64,000 nt of DNA. Origin: Gymnogyps californianus. Taxonomy: Eukaryota; Chordata; Aves; Accipitriformes; Cathartidae. Below, piece by piece: positions 13,747-25,100 of the stretch (position 1 is the stretch's first letter; each line of letters starts with the position of its first letter). A model generated the notes under the pieces. That model saw only the letters and a program-made list of their open reading frames with translations. It did no database searches and had not been told where the DNA came from. Location: positions 13,268,428-13,332,427 of the forward strand of contig NC_059480.1 of assembly GCF_018139145.2 (NCBI RefSeq), in the 5' to 3' direction. The translations under genes and the position numbers were made by a program.

Positions 13747-16700
13747 GAGCGAATCTTTTTACAATCTGTTTCCCTGTCACCCAACTAAGCACCTGTATGT
13801 TCATAATAACATGCATATTCTTCTTAGACAGCGAGAAGTGACGAGTCACTGCAAAGTTGCTTCTTGAGAGAGGGAGCCTGGCAATGCTGCTGCCAGTCTG
13901 CTTGCCAGGATGGAGTTGATCTGAGATATGGCTACGCTCTAATTACTGAAGTGTCATGCTCTACTAGAGTATTTGCTGAATTCCTTCTTTCCAGCCCCTT
14001 CTCTAACCTACACAAGGATTTGTGTAATTTGAAGGAGGTTAAGAGCTTAACAGTCTCTGTGTAGTCGGTAACAGGAAATGTTCAACATGAAATAGGGAAA
14101 CTCGGTTGAAGAGGTTTTAGAAATAGTCCAAGTTCTTCACTGAAACACAATGTATAACAGGTTCACCTTGGCCGTAGTGAAGGGAAAGCTGTCTGTCCTT
14201 ATGCATTTCTGCTCTAAGCTAATGCAGAAAGCTTAAGAATCAGAGCTCAGCCAGTCACTGTAGCCATCCCACTCTGTTGTAACTCTCTGCATCCGTGGGT
14301 GCAACTGAACAGGACACACCTCTTTGTCTTTCCACGTGTCAGATTTTGTCCTGCTTAGATAGCCATGTTGTGCACGTATATAATAACAATTTTATGTTAG
14401 CCATTGACCTTGGGTTTGTCAGTGACTGTCCCCATATTTGGGTCATTCTGTCCTCAGGGCTGTGGTCTGCAGTTCTGACATTTACTGCATGGAGCAAGTA
14501 ATTAGAAAGTCTGGAGGAATATCTGGGTAGGGTGGAAATATGACAATTGAAATCTGAAAGGACTAAAAAATGTCGACTTTCATCTATGATGAAAGAAAAT
14601 GTGCCAGAGCCACCTTCAGAAATCTTGGAAGTTCGGAAGACTGTGGCCAGTGTGTACAGGAGGATGTTAGAAAGAAATTCAGGGACCAGGATCAGTAAAC
14701 TTGGAGAACTGAAATGGTTTAAGAGGAAAATAACAGCTGAAAATGTTCAAAAGAGGACAATAAAATTTAGCCAATAAATCTCAAACCTTCCTAACCACTT
14801 GTATTCTCTCACTGGACATATTATTGTGAAGCAGTTTTGAAGGTCAAATCTGTAGTGATGTATCTGATGCAAGAGGCAAAGCACTATGCTGCTTGTTTGT
14901 TTATTGGTGAGGAAAGCTTGTACATATAAATTGAAACCTCTTAATTTATTCAGAAGCTATTGGTCTACTCAAGTGACACAGTTTTAACATCTTGTAAATG
15001 CAACATGGTAGATGAAAATATTGGGCACATATGCCAAACAGTATAAAAATAGGAGATAGATTTTTCAGTGCAGTTGCAATATTGATGTAGGATTAAGGGA
15101 ACAGAGGTACAGTAAGAATTTATGGACCAGAGCTATAGATGGAAAGAGTGTTTCGTAGGCACCTTCTTATGAAAAAGACATGTTTATTTCAGCATTGAGG
15201 AAGCTTTCTGCCCCCAGGGAATAAGGGAGACAAGTCCTTCATTGTACTAGTAGTAAAAGTAAAGATACCAGCAATGTTAGAGCAAAACACAGGGCTACGG
15301 TGGAGGCACTTTTATTATTATTAATTTTTTTTAAAAGGTATTTTAATTAACTCAGGATTATGAAGAAGCGTGACTGCCACCAGGTGGATGGCCCAGCCAA
15401 ACCTCCTCACAGAAAAGTCAGTACTTGCTGGTGGAGTTTGTATATTGGAAAGAGAGTCAGGAATGATTGGAAAGTACAAAGTATACTGGCAAAAAAGCTG
15501 CAATGCACTAAGTGACTTAGTTTAAGAGACGCCCCCTCCTCTGCAGAGCTCATAGTCTAAACAGATAAGACAGACTTTCCATTTGGGAGAAGAAGGATTT
15601 GTTACTCCCACTTCACATGTAGGGAACTGAAGCACAGAGAGCTCTGATTCAGGACATTAGCTGTGATTGGCACATGGTTAAACACTGAAATCAGTGAACT
15701 CTCACCATTGCTCTGTTTCTTTCTTTGTACTATATGGCAGATGAAAAACACCATTCAAATATCCCAGCCAGAGAAGTGAGATAAAAAAATAGTTTTGGAA
15801 ATTACTTGGTGTTGATGGCGTGGACAAGTTACAGAAATGGATGCTGATTTGGAAGACAGTTATGCAAATGCTTAAAAAATAAACACATTTTTAATTGCTT
15901 TGCTCTTTCAACACTGGCATCAGGTGAGTTGTGAATTTGTGCAGCTCACAAAAGAAGACTAAGTCGTCATTTTAAAATTGAAGGCACTATATCCAGCATG
16001 CTATCCCAGAGCTTTGACCATATGGTCATCTTTCCTGGTTTTTTTCTGTAAAAAAATCAACTATTTGAATATATTCTGTTATCTTAAAACCAAGAAACTA
16101 CAAATTCTTCTGCTATAAATTACATTATTTATTTATTTCATATTACTTAGAATATATGTTATTTGAAGTGAAAACATGGCTATGTTTTTATAAAAGGTTT
16201 TGTATAGTGTTTAGATGATGCAAATCATGATACTTCAGTGATCATATTCTTCATAGCAAAGCCCAAAATTATTTTCAATACACTATTCATCAGGATATTA
16301 CTAAAAGCAGGGAAAAATAGGCTTTCAAAATCAAGCTTTAATTTTAGCATCTACGTCAATGTTAGGCATTTAAATACATGTCCTTATTTGCCTGCAGGTC
16401 AATTATTCTGACTTGCAATGTATGGAAGTTTGATGATTTTTTGTGAGAACTAGTTAAGTGAAAAGCAAATATCCAAAATTGCACGAGGTGCTTTTTTGTA
16501 ATAGGACAGTTTCTCTGTAATCCAAGACAGCACTCTCCATTTTTTTCCCAGCTCTTATTCAGCCAAAATAGAAAATCCATCCCACGTTCTCTGTATGGAA
16601 TATTAAAAACTGTGTGAGAATGCGTCTCACATACATGAGAAGAACAACCACCGTGGGTAGATGATTCTCTGCCACTTCTGAAATTTCACAAAGCAATTCA

Positions 16701-17630
16701 TCAGGCCCAGCTATTAGGAAATGTGTTTTGGCATATACTGAAATAAACAGGAGTAGGAGCTAAATATTAAATACATTTAATGAAATGGTTTTCCTTCTCT
16801 TCTATACATGAAATTTCTCCCCACTACTTAAACAGTTAGGTTTGAAGCTTCAGTATTTTCAGTTTGTTGCTCACTGTGCCATCTATTCTCTTTAAATTTG
16901 GCCAAGTTGTTTAATCCCTCACGGGTCATGAAGATGAATTAATTAACACTAGTTAAGCAGGTTGAGATATCAGCATAAAAGATACTGTAAAACTGAAGTT
17001 ATACATATTACTGTAAAATTACATAGGCTGTAAGGTGAAATTTTTATTGGACAGTATATTGCCCCATGAACTTTTCATTTTAGCTGTCACTAAGGAGTTG
17101 TTTTCAGTAGGTCATTATACACCAACATGTGTGAGCTCTGAGGAAAGCATAAAAGCACATCTTTGCAATTCAAATGAAGAGTAACCTATTTATAATTTCA
17201 TTATTATTTTATTACTGTATGACTTCTGCTATTTGTAAATGTCAAATACAAAAAAGAGTGCTTCACTTTAACCTTCCCTGTCATAGAATAAAAGCTTTAT
17301 TTCCAGTGTCTTTAAGGAAGTACTTGAAGTCTCAGAGTAAAATATATTAGAAGTAGCTCAACAGAGAATAATTTTGATGTGAATGGGGATGGGGAAGGAT
17401 GGCATTTTTCTTTTAAAGCTAATTTCATACACACAGGATGTACAAGCACACAATATTTCCAACTGAGCTTTATCAGTCAGTTCAAACGTCCAGTGGTCTT
17501 ATTCTCTGTTCATTTTGTCCTGCTCTTTTGAAAGTAGGCAATTCATGCAACATAGACTGTATAAAGCTCTAGAGAAGGAAAACAGATTTCTGTATCTCAA
17601 CCTGTTATATGCATCTCATCATCACTAATA

Positions 17631-17644
17631 TTTTTTTTTTTTTT
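17631..17644 (+). repeat. poly-T run (T14)
   Basis: Fourteen consecutive T. No AG dinucleotide placed like a splice acceptor follows closely, and no insertion body is visible on either side. Confidence 0.95.
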
Positions 17645-18305
17645 GTGGATCATTAAAACCAATTGAAAAAAATGAGGGAGTTCTTCCCTTAGAGCCATCA
17701 CTAATGCCAGGAAGAATGTTATTATAATGGAGAGAATGCTTATTATGCTGACAATATTGTGAATAAACTACCTTTTTCTAAATTTGTGTGCATTTAACCC
17801 AAACATAAAACAAAAATTGAGGGACATAGAATGTGCTTAACTTGCTGTTTTGAGGCAGTTCTTGAATCCTATTCTAGATTTAGAGGTCAGCAACCTCTCT
17901 TTGATTTTAGCAGCCAATGGAGGAGAGCCTCTGGTGATCTTACATCTCACTTCATGCTATTCTTCAGTACCTTGTTGACTCAATCTAGTTTCATGAAGGT
18001 TTACCTGAACACAGATGATTTCAGGGAAAATAATAAAATGTTATAGATGTTCTGTTCATTATAATGGACTGATCCATTTTTGCAATATTAATATTCAGTT
18101 TTGTTCTGCCCTACTTCCTTACATGCAAAGACTGTCTTAAAGTGAAATAGTAGTTTAAAATTGAAATGCATTATTTACTTGTCTTTTTATGATTACCTTC
18201 ACTTTTTCTAAAAATATTTTTTCTGGGTTGCTGGAAATCATCGTATCTTTTTGAAAAGTGATCAAGAAAAATAATACATAGCTATTATAAAAGGAAATGC
18301 AGCAT

Positions 18306-19063
18306 AAAAGGTCCTGGCACATGGGTCGGGGCAATCCCAAGCACAAACACAGGCTGGGCAACAAGTGGACTGAGAGCAGCCCTGTGGAGAAGGGCTTGGG
18401 GGTGTTGGTTGACGAGAAGCTCAACACGACATGGCAATGTGCGTTTGCAGCCCAGAAAGCCAGCCATATCCTGGGCTGCATCAAAAGAAGCGTGACCAGC
18501 AGGTCAAGGGAGGGGATTCTCCCCCTCTACTCTGCTCTCGTGAGACTCCACCTGGAGTACTGCATCCAGCTCTGGGGCCCCCAACATAAGAAGGACATGG
18601 ACCTGTTGGAGTGAGTCCAAAGGAGGGCCACAAAGATGGTCAGAGGGCTGGAGCACCTCTACTATGAAGACAGGCTGGGAGAGTTGGGGTTGTTCAGCCT
18701 GGAGAAGAGAAGGCTCCGGGGAGACCTTAGAGCAGCCTTCCAGTACCTAAAGGGGGCCTACAAGGAAGCTGGAGAGGGACTTTTTACAAGGGCATGAAGT
18801 GATAGGACAAGGGGTAATGGCTTTAAACTGAAAGAGGGTAGATTTAGATTAGATGTAAGGAAGAAATTCTTCACTGTGAGGGTGGTGAGGCACTGGAACA
18901 GGTTGCCCAGAGAGGCTGTGGATGCCCCATTCCTGGAAGTATTCAAGGCCAGGTTGGATGGGGCTTTGAGCAACCTGGTCTAGTGGAAGGTGTCCCTGCC
19001 CATGGCAGGGGGGTTGGAACTAGATAATCTTTAAGGTACCTTCCAACCCGAACCATTCTATGA
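18306..19063 (+). mobile_element. CR1 LINE, 5'-truncated copy 1
   Basis: About 760 bp of the 3' end of a chicken-repeat-1 retrotransposon. The sequence holds the C-terminal part of the ORF2 reverse transcriptase followed by a short 3' UTR with the typical GGTTGGAACTAGAT and CCTTCCAACCC segments, and ends ATTCTATGA at 19055-19063. The 5' end is cut off inside ORF2, as in nearly all genomic CR1 copies, so it cannot move by itself. No convincing target-site duplication flanks it, which is usual for CR1. It is noticeably more GC-rich than its surroundings. The 5' boundary is uncertain by some 15 bp. The subfamily was not determined; its 3' UTR differs clearly from that of copy 2. Confidence 0.96.
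18309..18983 (+). pseudogene. CR1 ORF2 reverse-transcriptase C-terminal remnant
   Basis: One reading frame runs from about 18309 to the TAG at 18981-18983, about 225 codons. It shows the segments typical of the end of the CR1 reverse transcriptase: [40 protein letters not shown], a Phe-Ser-Leu-Glu-Lys segment, and [17 protein letters not shown]. No frameshift is needed along this length. It is interrupted by in-frame TGA at 18612-18614, at a position where the family usually has Arg (CGA to TGA is the usual CpG decay), and by TGA at 18795-18797. The polymerase catalytic domain and the endonuclease lie in the missing 5' part. It is a dead fragment. Confidence 0.93.
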
Positions 19064-19730
19064 AATAATTACAGGAGATAATTACTAGGCAAATGCCCAG
19101 TTTCAGATGTTTTCTCTTTTTGCATGGAACATATCTGGGAAACTTCATGGAAGTAATTGATCATACTGACATTCACTTTGTGAACATAATGTTTAACTAC
19201 CTTCAAAACATGGACAAAATGTTATTTCTTCTAGATAGTAATAATAATAAATTCTTTAACTAGAACAACTGAGCTATAGAAGAAAGTGGATGGAAACACC
19301 CTCTTTTGATGTGTGACTCTATCCTCGAGAGAGCCGTGACTAGAATTCTTGTGCAGACTATACCAGTGGGTGGAGAAGACAGAAGTTGACATTACTGCAG
19401 TAAAATCATTGTAAGTTTAAGCACAGACTGTTATTATCCATAGAGTTAGTAAGGATTTTCACCAAAATATTTTCTTACTTTTTTGCAATATGCTGCAGAG
19501 AAAAATGAGAAAGAAATAGTAAAAATTGATCATGTTTTAAGTAGTGCAAATGAGACATTTAAAGGAGGGACATGAGGAACAACAACTTGTGTGATATCAG
19601 GTGTAATTATTAGGTGTCATCATTAAAGACTGGGATAGTCTCTAGAGTGTTTTATATGTGTGAGATAAACATTGACCTTACCTGGCAGCCTGGAGAGGGA
19701 TGCAGCTGTGTCAAGGAATGAAGTTCTCTT

Positions 19731-19751
19731 AAAAACAAACAAACAAAAAAA
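19731..19751 (+). repeat. (AAAC)n-type A-rich microsatellite
   Basis: A short A-rich tract with AAAC periodicity. No insertion body is attached. Confidence 0.8.
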
Positions 19752-22106
19752 GCCCACTTAGTTTTTATGGAATTCAAGTGTTTAAGAAGAATAACTCACC
19801 TCTGCCGTTCTAATGTGTTTATATTAGTCCTTTCTGAAATACAAAATCCTGTTGTTCTATTCCTTTAAAGAACCAGCTAAACTTGAGTGTCTTGAATGAT
19901 CGAGGATGCCCTTCCTTCACTAGTCTTCAAGTTACTGGCTTCTGCAGAAGAGGGACAAACCCAGAGAGTTATACTGCCACTTTTTTTGTTGTCTGCATAA
20001 ATGAGTAATCACTCTTGGCTGGCTCTGCTGAAGAATGGATGGTTAGGAAAAATAGCATTCACAAGCCATAATATAACTAACTCTCAAAGAGATTTTGCTG
20101 TGTTGAGGACTAGATCTGTACTGCAAGAAACCACCAGCTTTCCCCATTTATAGTTCTAATTAATCCTTCTCCAGGACACTGGAGAAATACATTGCTGTAG
20201 TAATAAACTGAAATTAGGCCAGTATTTCCATCTATAGATTCCTTTGTGTGAGATCTCCTCAAATAACCATTTTTTGCTGTAACCAGTGTCCTTCTACCAG
20301 TTCCTTTTTTTCCCCATTATGAAATCTGTCTCAGATTGCCTTTCAGTCTTGTAGCACCAAGCTTTGGAAATAAGGAGCTCTTTCCTCCCATTTCTCAGGG
20401 AATACGCTTCCATATAGGTCTTCCATCTCCATGAGCTCGCTGCCCAGACCTTAGCAAGGGTAGCAGTTCTAGAAGGCAAGGTGCTCTCTTTTACAGAGTA
20501 AAGTCTTGGTAAACTTGGGAAAGAGCATACCTAGGAAGCCTCACTTTATTCCTGTTCGGCAACCTAAAATGACACAGGGCGGGGGGGAGTTACTTGAACT
20601 AAATACAAATTCAGAATTGAGTTGACTGTATCGTGTAACTGAAAGGTCTGCAGCAGGGAGACCCATCCTTGATAACACAGGCTTAAAGAATGGTGTTGGC
20701 TCCATTCTGCTAGCTTAGGTCAAACAGTGTCATAGCAGTTTTTAAATGTCTACTCAAGCCAATGTTTGACTGACTAAGACTGGATTTTCTCATGAGTAGT
20801 GTAAGCCTGTCCAGAAACTTGGGTAGGTTCCCAGTAGTTTAAACCCAGCTGCCATTTCTGCATATTAATTGACTACAAAACAGTCAAGCCCCACTCTTCC
20901 TTTGCTGGGCTAAATGCAGAGATCAGGAGCATCATGAACAAATTCCTAGGAGCTCCGTCTTTATATAAGCTATAGATGAAAGTGAAACCTCTGACTGATT
21001 TAGGGAATGGAACTTTAACCTTGAGCTGACCCAAAATGAAACAAAAAAGAGAAAACTTTTTGACTCAGATTAAAACCAGTGTATTTTGCTTTCTTCTCCA
21101 GAGCAGTAATTCTGAGAAAATGAAATACTAGGGGGAAAAAAAAAAAGCACATAATGTTTCTTTAAGGAAACAATCCCTTGTTTTTTTGCAGCTCAGCTAT
21201 TCACTGAAAATTTGACAATTTTATCTGTTTGGTGGAAAATCAGTAGAGGGTAACACATGCCAACCTCTCTAGGCATTGATGTGAGAATGGGAGCTGGAAT
21301 TAGGGGATAGGAAAGTGATGTAGTAAAAGAGTATTTGCTTCCTATAAGGTCTTCACAATAACTGAAGCTCTTTGACATAATGATCTAGGTTACTGTGTGG
21401 AAATATTTTACTTGTTAAGACAGTTGTATTGTCCACAGGTTTTTCCAAACTTTTCAGGCCTGGATTCACCAGTGGTACTTGCAGGGGTTTAGTGCCTTCT
21501 CCTGACATCTGCTGTTAGTTTGAGGGGGGGATCCCACATTGCTCCTTGCAGCTGTGACTGCACTCAGTTAGAAAAGGCTGTATCCATTCCCCCAGTCTAC
21601 TTTTCCTTTTCCTAAATAACATTTTCTTCATTTCACACATACGCTTAAACATTTCCATAGGGAAGAACAGTCTCCTTAAGGGTGTACTTGGCCCTAGATA
21701 CTTTAACCAAGAGCTCAGGTGAGGATATCTGGTAGTTCTAAAAGGACTTCTCACTATTTCAGCTGGTTCTTGTTATTTCTGACTGTACTTGACAAAAAGT
21801 ATTCCCTGAAGAGCTTTTCAAGCTAGAGAGAGATGTTTTCCATCAGAGTGCTAACTGGATGAAGTGGAACTGTTTTGAGGGATCATGTTTATTTTGATTT
21901 TTTTTTCATGAAGCACTGCTGAAACAGATGAATATTTTTCATTGTCAGTTTGACCATTCCATTGTATAACTGGAGGGGAAAAAAAAAAGGAATACGTTTT
22001 CAACTTGTCAAAATAAATCATATCGACAAGGTCATTTGTATATTCCCTGAAAAAAGTTGCTTGGAATTTTCATTTTTGTAAAAAGTTTCAGCCTATTCTT
22101 CCACTT

Positions 22107-22116
22107 GGGGGGGGGG
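22107..22116 (+). repeat. poly-G run (G10)
   Basis: Ten consecutive G in an otherwise AT-rich context; a simple mononucleotide repeat. Confidence 0.9.
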
Positions 22117-25100
22117 AAATCAAAATAATGAAATTTAGCATCAAATGGAAGTACTAAATTGTTACCAGTGTGTTAGCTGCATTTATCCCACCAAGTATTT
22201 CAGCATTTCATTGCAAGATGAGTAGAATCCACTTCACTGAACTATTCTAAAGTTATTACGAGTAGCTCGCTTCTGGTCAGGTAATGTGGGCAGCTGATAA
22301 CTTCAAGCTTTTCCATATAGACTCCTAAATGTATTGCAAGCCTAAATTTACTGTAGTGAGAACTTATCTGTGAAAGAGTAAAATTTTTGATATTTCCATG
22401 TAGGTGTCACCCACAAGGCATTTGTTGGAGAAATATTTCACAGTTGATGAGATTTTAAGAAGGCTTACCTGGACATAAAACAATGATTTACTAGGAAAAT
22501 ATGTCTAAAACCTGATTAAATAGTTCTGGATTTTTTTTTTCTTAGAGTAATGCTGTTGTCAATGAGATAAAAGATGTAAAGGAAACTAGCTTTTAGAGGA
22601 GGGTTGAATCTTGAAATAATAGACATTAATTTGTTAATTCTTTTCTCCCAGTATACAGTGCTTATCTCCATATAATTTAAAATGGATTTTGTATTTTCTA
22701 CTTTTTATGTATTTCAGTATGTTATAGGGTTGGCATGATAGTTGTGTAAAGTCAATTGCAGGCTGTTTAGTATTCATCAGCATTGTCCGGTCTGCCCACC
22801 TCAGCTCCTAACAGAAAATGAAAGCTAGAATTGTCTTGTATAATCAATTGTGATTCCAAGATTTATTTTTGGATGCAAGTTACACTGCACCCGGAGTTGG
22901 AGGTAGAGGAGGTTGTAATATAGTCTGACTTCAGTCATCTTAAATAGGGCGCAAACAAAGTAGTCAGTGTTTAATTCTCTTAAAGGCAGCAGTCTGCTGG
23001 AATAACGGCAACAGTTCTTTTGCTAGTACTAGAGCAATGACACCTTTTTGATTTTACATCTTTTGCATGCTACGTTTCTGTAACTGATGCTTACAGCTGC
23101 AACAGGGGCTGTAAATCATCATCTGGCTAGAACTGGCTTATCATTTTGGGCAGCCAGGCTCCAGCAGGTACTAAATAAAGACCAGCTTAGTCATTTGCAT
23201 TGGCCTGAACTAACAGCCCTGGAGGAAGACTTTCTGCATCACTACAAGGCTGCTAATCAGCTACTTTCCTAACTAGTTCTGAATGCTAAATGTGAATTTC
23301 TAGTAAGCTTTTAATGTACTGACATTTGTTTTCATCTACCAACATAAACTAGTGATGCAAATTGTATATGACATGTATGAACTTCCTACATTAAAAGTTA
23401 ATGTTCTAAAACGTTATGGAGCATATCTCAACGTGGTTGGAGCACTTTGGAATCACAATACTGAGAGGGATAGAGAGTACCACAAGTGCAGGGACAGGAC
23501 TTTTTCCCTTGCAAATCCTGAGGCGGGTCCTCGCGTCTCTGTACAGCTTGTGCCTGGGGAGGTAAGGAAGCAAGCAAAGAAAGGGCTATTCAGAAATAAA
23601 GATTTCAGAGACATAGCACATGTGATTAGAGAACAGAAAAAATTCTGCTACTTGTTTGTGCAAGTGTTGTTTTTTCCTTTGATCAAGTAGAAGGTAATTT
23701 CTAATCTGAAATTTGCCAAATGAATGGAATTCTGCAAAGTACGTGTGAGAACCAGATCTGAAACTTCTCCTCTTGGCAAGGTTATTCATAGATTTCAGTT
23801 GAGGAAGACCACATCTGAAGGTGCTTAAGCTAGCATTCTTAGTCACATCAAAAATCCTTTTATCTAAAATTTCAGGTTTTATTGACTCACTAGGCCTAAT
23901 TCTGAGTTTATTTGAACCTATGCCAATCATAACTAACTAATGAAAGTCAGGTATTTCAGAATTCTCTCTGTATTTATGGGTATAACATTGAGTAGAAGCA
24001 GCACCATCCAGAGCAATGAAAAGATTAATTTTACTATGGTCTGTTGGTTCCAGCCCTTTGATATCAAACAGAACATTTAAAGGAGATCTATTCTGAAACA
24101 GAAGCAATTGGTGCAAGAGCCTGGAATTCTGGAACACTTAATTTCTTTGTGTTTTGAGGGCAGAAGCATGTGGCTTTGTTCCAGTATAATCTGATCTCTG
24201 TGTAATGACCCTCTTCACCTTAATAGTGTGAGGGGCCTTGGTATAAACAAGAGTTACATCATGTGTTTGAATCCACTTTGTCTTAATCATCATTGTCCAT
24301 TTCGCTAACTATAAATGTATAGGTGGCAAGGAGGAAAAAGGGAGGTATGTGGTTAGTTTTGTGATAAATTGCTTTCAATGCATATCCATGATATTAGGGA
24401 AGTGGCTTCCTAGATGAAGGGAACTATGTGAAAGATCCCATGTGTAGTTATATTTCTCTGCTGAAATGGAAGATAAACTCGTGATACAAAACTCATCTAA
24501 ATCAATTTGGACCTTCCCTTAAACTTCTGTTGGCACTGCATCAGGTCCTGGAAGCAGATGTAGAGCATAGAGTTGGAAGCTATTCTAGTGGAAATAAATG
24601 ATAATTAGTCAAACCACTTACAATACTGTGAATTATGCTCACACCAATAATTGCTTTTCTAAAATCTAGTATGCTTCTAGTTTGCGTCACTATAAGTCTT
24701 TAGTGAGAAGAATGCTTTTTTTTCCTGAGAATATCCCATTCTGTATTCCAAACATCTTTATTTCTCACCACAAACGGTGAATTAAATTTTAGTGATTGAA
24801 ATCAGATATATTTGCTAGCTATTGATGGGTCATATTTTTTAATTTTTAATAGAAAACTATTTCATGACAAATAATATTTCTGATAAGTTTTTTGTATTTT
24901 TTATGAAGAAAGCAAGCCTTAGATACTATCATCTGTACCACTTGCTATCAGGTACCTTCCGTAGCTATTATTTCTTATTAAATCAGGCATGCATGGGAAG
25001 CAAACTTATTAAGTTTGGCATGTTGCCCACAAAAAAGGCTTTGCTGCCTAAATCCCTCTATTGCATTTGTCCTTTTCAATGTATATATAATTTCATGAAA

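Larger units (their letters stand above)
10388..18305. other. non-coding AT-rich stretch, no gene seen
   Basis: No recognisable coding sequence. The frame at 14547-14777 (76 codons, rich in Lys, Arg and Glu) begins at TTG, has no family I recognise, and its stop overlaps an AATAAA; I treat it as chance. Other contents: a direct repeat at 12708-12759, A18 at 13729-13746, a CTCF or E-box-like core CCACCAGGTGG at 15377-15387, a 7-bp stem with a 5-nt loop at 16613-16631, and T14 at 17631-17644. No RNA gene or transposon was recognised. Confidence 0.65.

Noticed and set aside
14547..14777. 76-codon Lys/Arg/Glu-rich frame ending at an AATAAA
   Set aside because: TTG start and A-rich composition explain the charged residues; no homologue recognised and no upstream gene structure.
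21192..21249. Splice-bounded segment after TTTTTTTGCAG
   Set aside because: Open in only one frame, donor GG/GTAACA mediocre, no recognisable peptide; comparable sites arise by chance.
23087..23930. Cluster of 61-, 112- and 114-codon frames on both strands
   Set aside because: The two longest overlap antisense, the 112-codon one starts at GTG, and none resembles a known protein; splice-like GAG/GTAAGG at the end of the GGGGAG segment is not enough.
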